Shown: one piece after another, positions 59,901 to 64,000 of the stretch
Position numbering within the stretch: the first letter of the stretch is position 1
How the letters are laid out: each line of letters opens with the position of its first letter
DNA from: Argentina anserina
Lineage: Eukaryota; Streptophyta; Magnoliopsida; Rosales; Rosaceae
DNA: 64,000 nt
Assembly (NCBI RefSeq): GCF_933775445.1
Contig: NC_065873.1
Location: forward strand, 27,776,001-27,840,000
Direction of reading: 5' to 3'
Notes under the pieces: generated by a model
The model's input: the letters and a program-made list of their open reading frames with translations, nothing else
Databases searched by the model: none
What the model was told of the DNA's origin: nothing
Program-made: the position numbers and the translations under genes

Positions 59901-62900
59901 GACTGCCAGCCTACAATGACAAAAAAAAATAACGAAAACATTTGAACCAGTTCTTTGCACAATTATACAAATTTTCACAACAGACCCTTTGCACTTACCT
60001 TCAGTGAATCAAGAATTGCAAATGCTTCATCCCGATTGTTCCCTTCATTTTCCTTATTTTTGACTGCTCCAGCTTCAGCATCCTAAAAAATTAGACGAGT
60101 TGGAAAGTCTCCTCAAAAACATGCAACATGCCACTGATCAAATCATTCACACCAAATGTAACTCAAATGAACAAGAATCAATACATGCTCCAAATCTATA
60201 CAAACGAAAGGAACAAAGGAGCTTTGTACAAATTCCAATCGATTCCAAGACTAACACATCATAAATGAAGGTAAACGGCAAATAAACATGTAAATATAGC
60301 AACAGTTGAAACAGCATTACTATAATCCAACAAACAAACAGAAAGCCGGAATTATACTATCTCATTAGTCATGACAAGTAAGCCAGTTTATTATCTGACA
60401 CCAACTACACAGATACAGTTTTTACAACCTATGTAGCAGTCCGAAGATGATAAATAGTACCTGAAAAACTGCCTGATATCCAAGGAACTGAACCCTTGAG
60501 CATGCAGATCGGAAGGCAATGGACTTGCTGGGATTTCCAATATCAAGTTGAATCTGGTCACGTTGATTTAAAAGAAAATTATACAAAAATAAATACAAAA
60601 GTCAAGAGATGAAGGACTAGATTACAAAATACCACTAGAGCATAACAATCAGGATAAGAAGAAAGTCAAAGTGCTGATGCATTTTTGCATTTCTGTTAGT
60701 AATATCGTTTCTTCAGTCACTATTACCAGTGATATTCTCAACAAATGAAAGGACAGTAATTTAGCCTTAGACCTGATAACAGAAATTTCTATCCCACATA
60801 CTACTCTGAGTACTCACAGTAAACTATATGCATTTAGAAGTTCTGGGAAACAATGACAAATAAGGCTAAACACCAATCTTTCTACTCTATTAAGGGTGAC
60901 AATTTAAGTTCAGGTGCATCAAGCTCACAGTGAAAATTTAAAGATAATAAAAAGGTATATAAAAAAGTAAAGAAATGTGTCAACAATCAAGGAATGTGAA
61001 GAACTCCGCATAACAAAGTAAAATAATTGCGCACACATTTATATAATACACTACAAATTTAATTACTCTCGATCTAACCAATCTTGTTTGTACATCCTTC
61101 GTAGGAGGATATAACATTTCAATGAGAATGTAAAGAATTGCTAACCTGTCTAATTTGCATTTGTTTACCAAGGTATGTAACAATACAGGAAATAAGTTAC
61201 CATCAATCAATTGAGGACAACTTTTGTGATGTATATATTTTCACCTGCTCAATTGTAGCTGACTCCATTTGGCATGCAACTGTCCGACACCAAATGAGAG
61301 TGTACAACTTCAATGAATCTTCATCAAGTATACCTCTGAGCAACGCTAAACACCAAAAGAAAGATGTTACGGTTAATTTACTGGAAAGAGTAACATCCGC
61401 CTCATTTCAGAAGATAAAATGTTGTCAAAATGATATATAGCCTTGGGGTTTGTTTACGTACATGGAAATCTTTGAACATCAGTAGGTCTGATTGCCTCAT
61501 GGGCCTCCTGAGCATTCTTCACCTTCTTAAAAAACTTGCGTGGAGTAGCCGATGCAAAGTTTTGTCCATACCTGCATCAAACAAATACTGTATGTAAAGC
61601 ACAAGGTGAAAAAAAACATAGGTCTCAGTGCAAGTAAACAGAGGAATTGAACTAATTGAGCATTGCATTAAAAAAAAACTTGACTGCACAATAAAAAGCA
61701 TATTCAGCATCTCAGCTAAATTTAAATTTAGCATACAAGTCATGTAGAAATGAAAATATCTGTAGCACCTTTCAGTGACCAAGGAGCGAATATCCCTAAC
61801 TGCTTCATCAGAAATCTGTAAATCAGAGAAGACAAATTAGAAAGACTAAAAAGAACAAAAGAATCGAAACCTCTTAACATGTGTATGATTTGACTCCAAT
61901 CACTCCATAAATATGGAGCTTTGACACATTGTAAACATGTTCAGGATGCAGACTATTAATCACCCATATAACAAAAGGATGAGGTTCTCACCCCCCGCCC
62001 CTCTTTTTAGTATGCTTACGTACAATTTGAGAATTGGAAATGCAACATAAGATATATGGTTCACTTATTTATTTCTGAAAACAATCACTGAAAAGATTTT
62101 CAAGTAAAACATATTTCAAATTTGTCCTTTGACATATGAAATAACCCACACTGTATGGAGAATATACATGCAGCCAAAGTGATACCTACGTGTAATCCAT
62201 CTGTTCTGGTGTATGTGATCAAACCTGCTGCCTTGCCATCAGATAATTGAACTCCCTCATAGAGTTTTTGTGCAAGCTGTATCATAATGTAACTTCCATC
62301 AGCCAGAGAATTGTGTGTATTATGTGATACATATAAATTTCGAACGACATGGACAAATCATCTACCACTAGAAACTGAAAGCATATTATTTCAAGGCTAT
62401 AACTTATAAGAGGGCAGTGGTCACATCAGAAGATGTTGAGAATCAATTACTTTATGTGCAAGCGCATACGTAGAGGAACTTTCATCAGGCATTTATACAA
62501 ATACAAGTATACGGGCTCTAAAACAAAAGGAAAAAACAATTACAGCTACAAATTCATAGAATGGAATCAAAAGGTTATGTGTATGAAAGGTAAACTACTG
62601 GCTACATTAGAACAAAAATGTTGAAATTAAATCAGAATACTTTCTGGTGTATCGCAGCATTTTAGGGCCACGCATGCTCATCAGACCAGTGATACAAAAC
62701 TAGCTTGGTTTTGTTTTAATTAGTGGTCTTTCTGCAGAAGGGACTGGGTATTAATTGATATGTTAAATCCAAATCAAGGGTGTTACAAAATGATGGAGAA
62801 TGGTATTACAGCCAAAACTCTGGTTCTAGCAAGTACAGTCATAATTGTCTGAGTTTAGACAAAGATAACATCACCATGCCAAAAACAATGTAAAACACGT

Positions 62901-64000
62901 GTGACGATTCTAAACAAAATCAACATGATAGATCACAAAAATACACATGCCAGCCTACCAAACAAAAACCAAGAGCCAAAAATATTTGATTCGAACAGAG
63001 CAAATAAAATATATGACAAAATTATTCTTTATCTTAAGAAGATATGAGGAGATAATTAGCCCAGACACAAACCTTCATTGTATATGATGCACTGAAATGT
63101 AATTTGTTTGCAGCATCCTGCTGAAGTGTTGACGTTATATAAGGCGAAGGAGGGTTCTTCCGGATTTTGTTTTTCTTAGAGCTGATAACTTTAAATGTTT
63201 CTGAATTAATCTGCTGCTCAATATCTTTTGCCTCTGAATCAGAACTTATTGAAAATTGCTCCAACTTCTTGGAATTAAAATGGGTCAAGTGAGCTGGCAA
63301 GGATATGGATTTAACTGATGAACCTGGTTCTTTTTGGTTCAATTCAACACCAATAGTCCAATATTCCTGTGGTTTGAATTTATCGATTTCCATTTCCCTG
63401 TCACATACAAGAGCTAGTGCAGCAGATTGGACTCGTCCGGCAGAGTGGCAACTTGGTAGTTTCCTCCATAGCAAAGGTGAAATGTTAAATCCAATCAGAT
63501 AATCAAGAGCACGCCGTGCAAGGTAAGCCTGGACCAAATTTTGATCAATTTCTCTTGGAGCTTGCAGAGCACTTTTGATGGAGGCCTCCGTGATTTCATG
63601 AAAGACAACTCTTGCTACATTAAGATCTTTATGTAAAGCATCCTGTTGTTGCAGCATCTCAATAATATGCCAGGCGATGGCCTCTCCTTCACGATCTGGA
63701 TCTGATGCAAGGATAAGATTTTCTGCACTGAGAAAGAGTGGAAAATAATATTTTAAAATAGCTTACCCTAAAAATAACAGTAACACTTTTATGTACGATA
63801 CTTTACTTGATTATTATAATGCAAGATACTGAGTAACCTAAAACCATGCACCAGTGAATCTTCTGAACCATATGAAAACATATTTGTCAAGTGTCAACCC
63901 TAACAGTTTCATACTAGTTGCGTCAGGTTAACTGGATGTGCTTAAATATGATTTCAGATACATACCCATTTAGTGAGACCTTTATGCTCTTCAGATGAGT
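56931..64000 (-). CDS. Type IA DNA topoisomerase (bacterial TopA-like), 5' part missing
   Basis: Twenty coding exons are visible, giving the last 752 residues; the start lies beyond the window. The enzyme relaxes negative supercoils through a tyrosine-DNA link. In plants this TopA-like form is organelle-targeted, and AT4G31210 is the likely orthologue (from memory). Visible: the Toprim end DPDREGEAIAW, LARRALDYLIGF, SAGRVQSAAL, the active-site ITYTRTDG (catalytic Tyr, exon 62276-62190), AHEAIRPTD and GIGRPSTYASTI. A zinc-finger segment CPSCNEG...CDTHPKC and lysine-rich TopA repeats (GPYGSYVQLGE) follow. Exons: 64000-63966 (partial), 63727-63073, 62276-62190, 61815-61769, 61571-61462, 61345-61245, 60553-60461, 60082-59999, 59910-59827, 59545-59477, 59297-59238, 59116-59045, 58825-58718, 58616-58540, 58457-58374, 57917-57806, 57692-57603, 57403-57338, 57247-57152, 57059-56931. 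One intron (after 59477) has a GC donor. Confidence 0.95.

Overview
This is nuclear DNA from a dicot plant. The evidence is many-exon genes with GT-AG introns, AT-rich spacers and plant-only families: SAUR, L-arabinokinase, a pollen receptor-like kinase, a UBP1-type RNA-binding protein and a universal-stress-domain kinase. Gene density is about one gene per 4 kb. This and the style of the proteins would suit a compact rosid genome, possibly Rosaceae, but the species cannot be fixed from the sequence. I see no bacterial operon, CRISPR array, rRNA or tRNA.

Layout. 1-8.9 kb: a SAUR gene (+), a small DnaJ-type zinc-finger protein (-) and an unrecognised gene with a duplicated exon motif (+). 9-16.5 kb: L-arabinokinase with 29 coding exons (+). 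17.6-24.1 kb: three genes on the minus strand, an AIG2-like protein, the 20S proteasome beta-1 subunit and a ChaC-type gamma-glutamylcyclotransferase. 24.1-28.7 kb: repeat-rich spacer with a ~134 bp tandem array and an inverted-repeat element. 28.7-32.7 kb: a trihelix protein with an internal 13-residue repeat array (+), convergent with a DUF3537 membrane protein carrying a frameshift (-). 33.6-34.7 kb: a Mutator-type non-autonomous element with long inverted repeats and a perfect 9 bp target duplication. 34.9-40 kb: two tandem pollen-receptor-like genes, the first lacking transmembrane and kinase exons, the second complete. 40.8-51 kb: RNase H2 subunit B, a nucleoredoxin whose first intron holds three extra copies of the exon 1 tail, and a USP-domain receptor-like cytoplasmic kinase (all +). 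52-64 kb: UBP1-like RNA-binding protein and the 3' part of a type IA DNA topoisomerase (both -); the topoisomerase runs out of the window.

The genes do not form one pathway. From memory, much of the order (SAUR, AIG2-like, PBA1, ChaC, trihelix, LRR kinase, nucleoredoxin, USP kinase, topoisomerase IA) matches the Arabidopsis AT4G313xx-AT4G312xx block, so this looks like a conserved syntenic segment with insertions. Coding exons were built by hand from splice sites and reading phase; in every complete model except the frameshifted DUF3537 gene the exons sum to whole codons. UTRs were not mapped. I did not find an unknown multi-gene system. The most unusual structures are the duplicated micro-exon units in the nucleoredoxin gene, the 13-residue repeat array in the trihelix protein and the truncated receptor paralogue.
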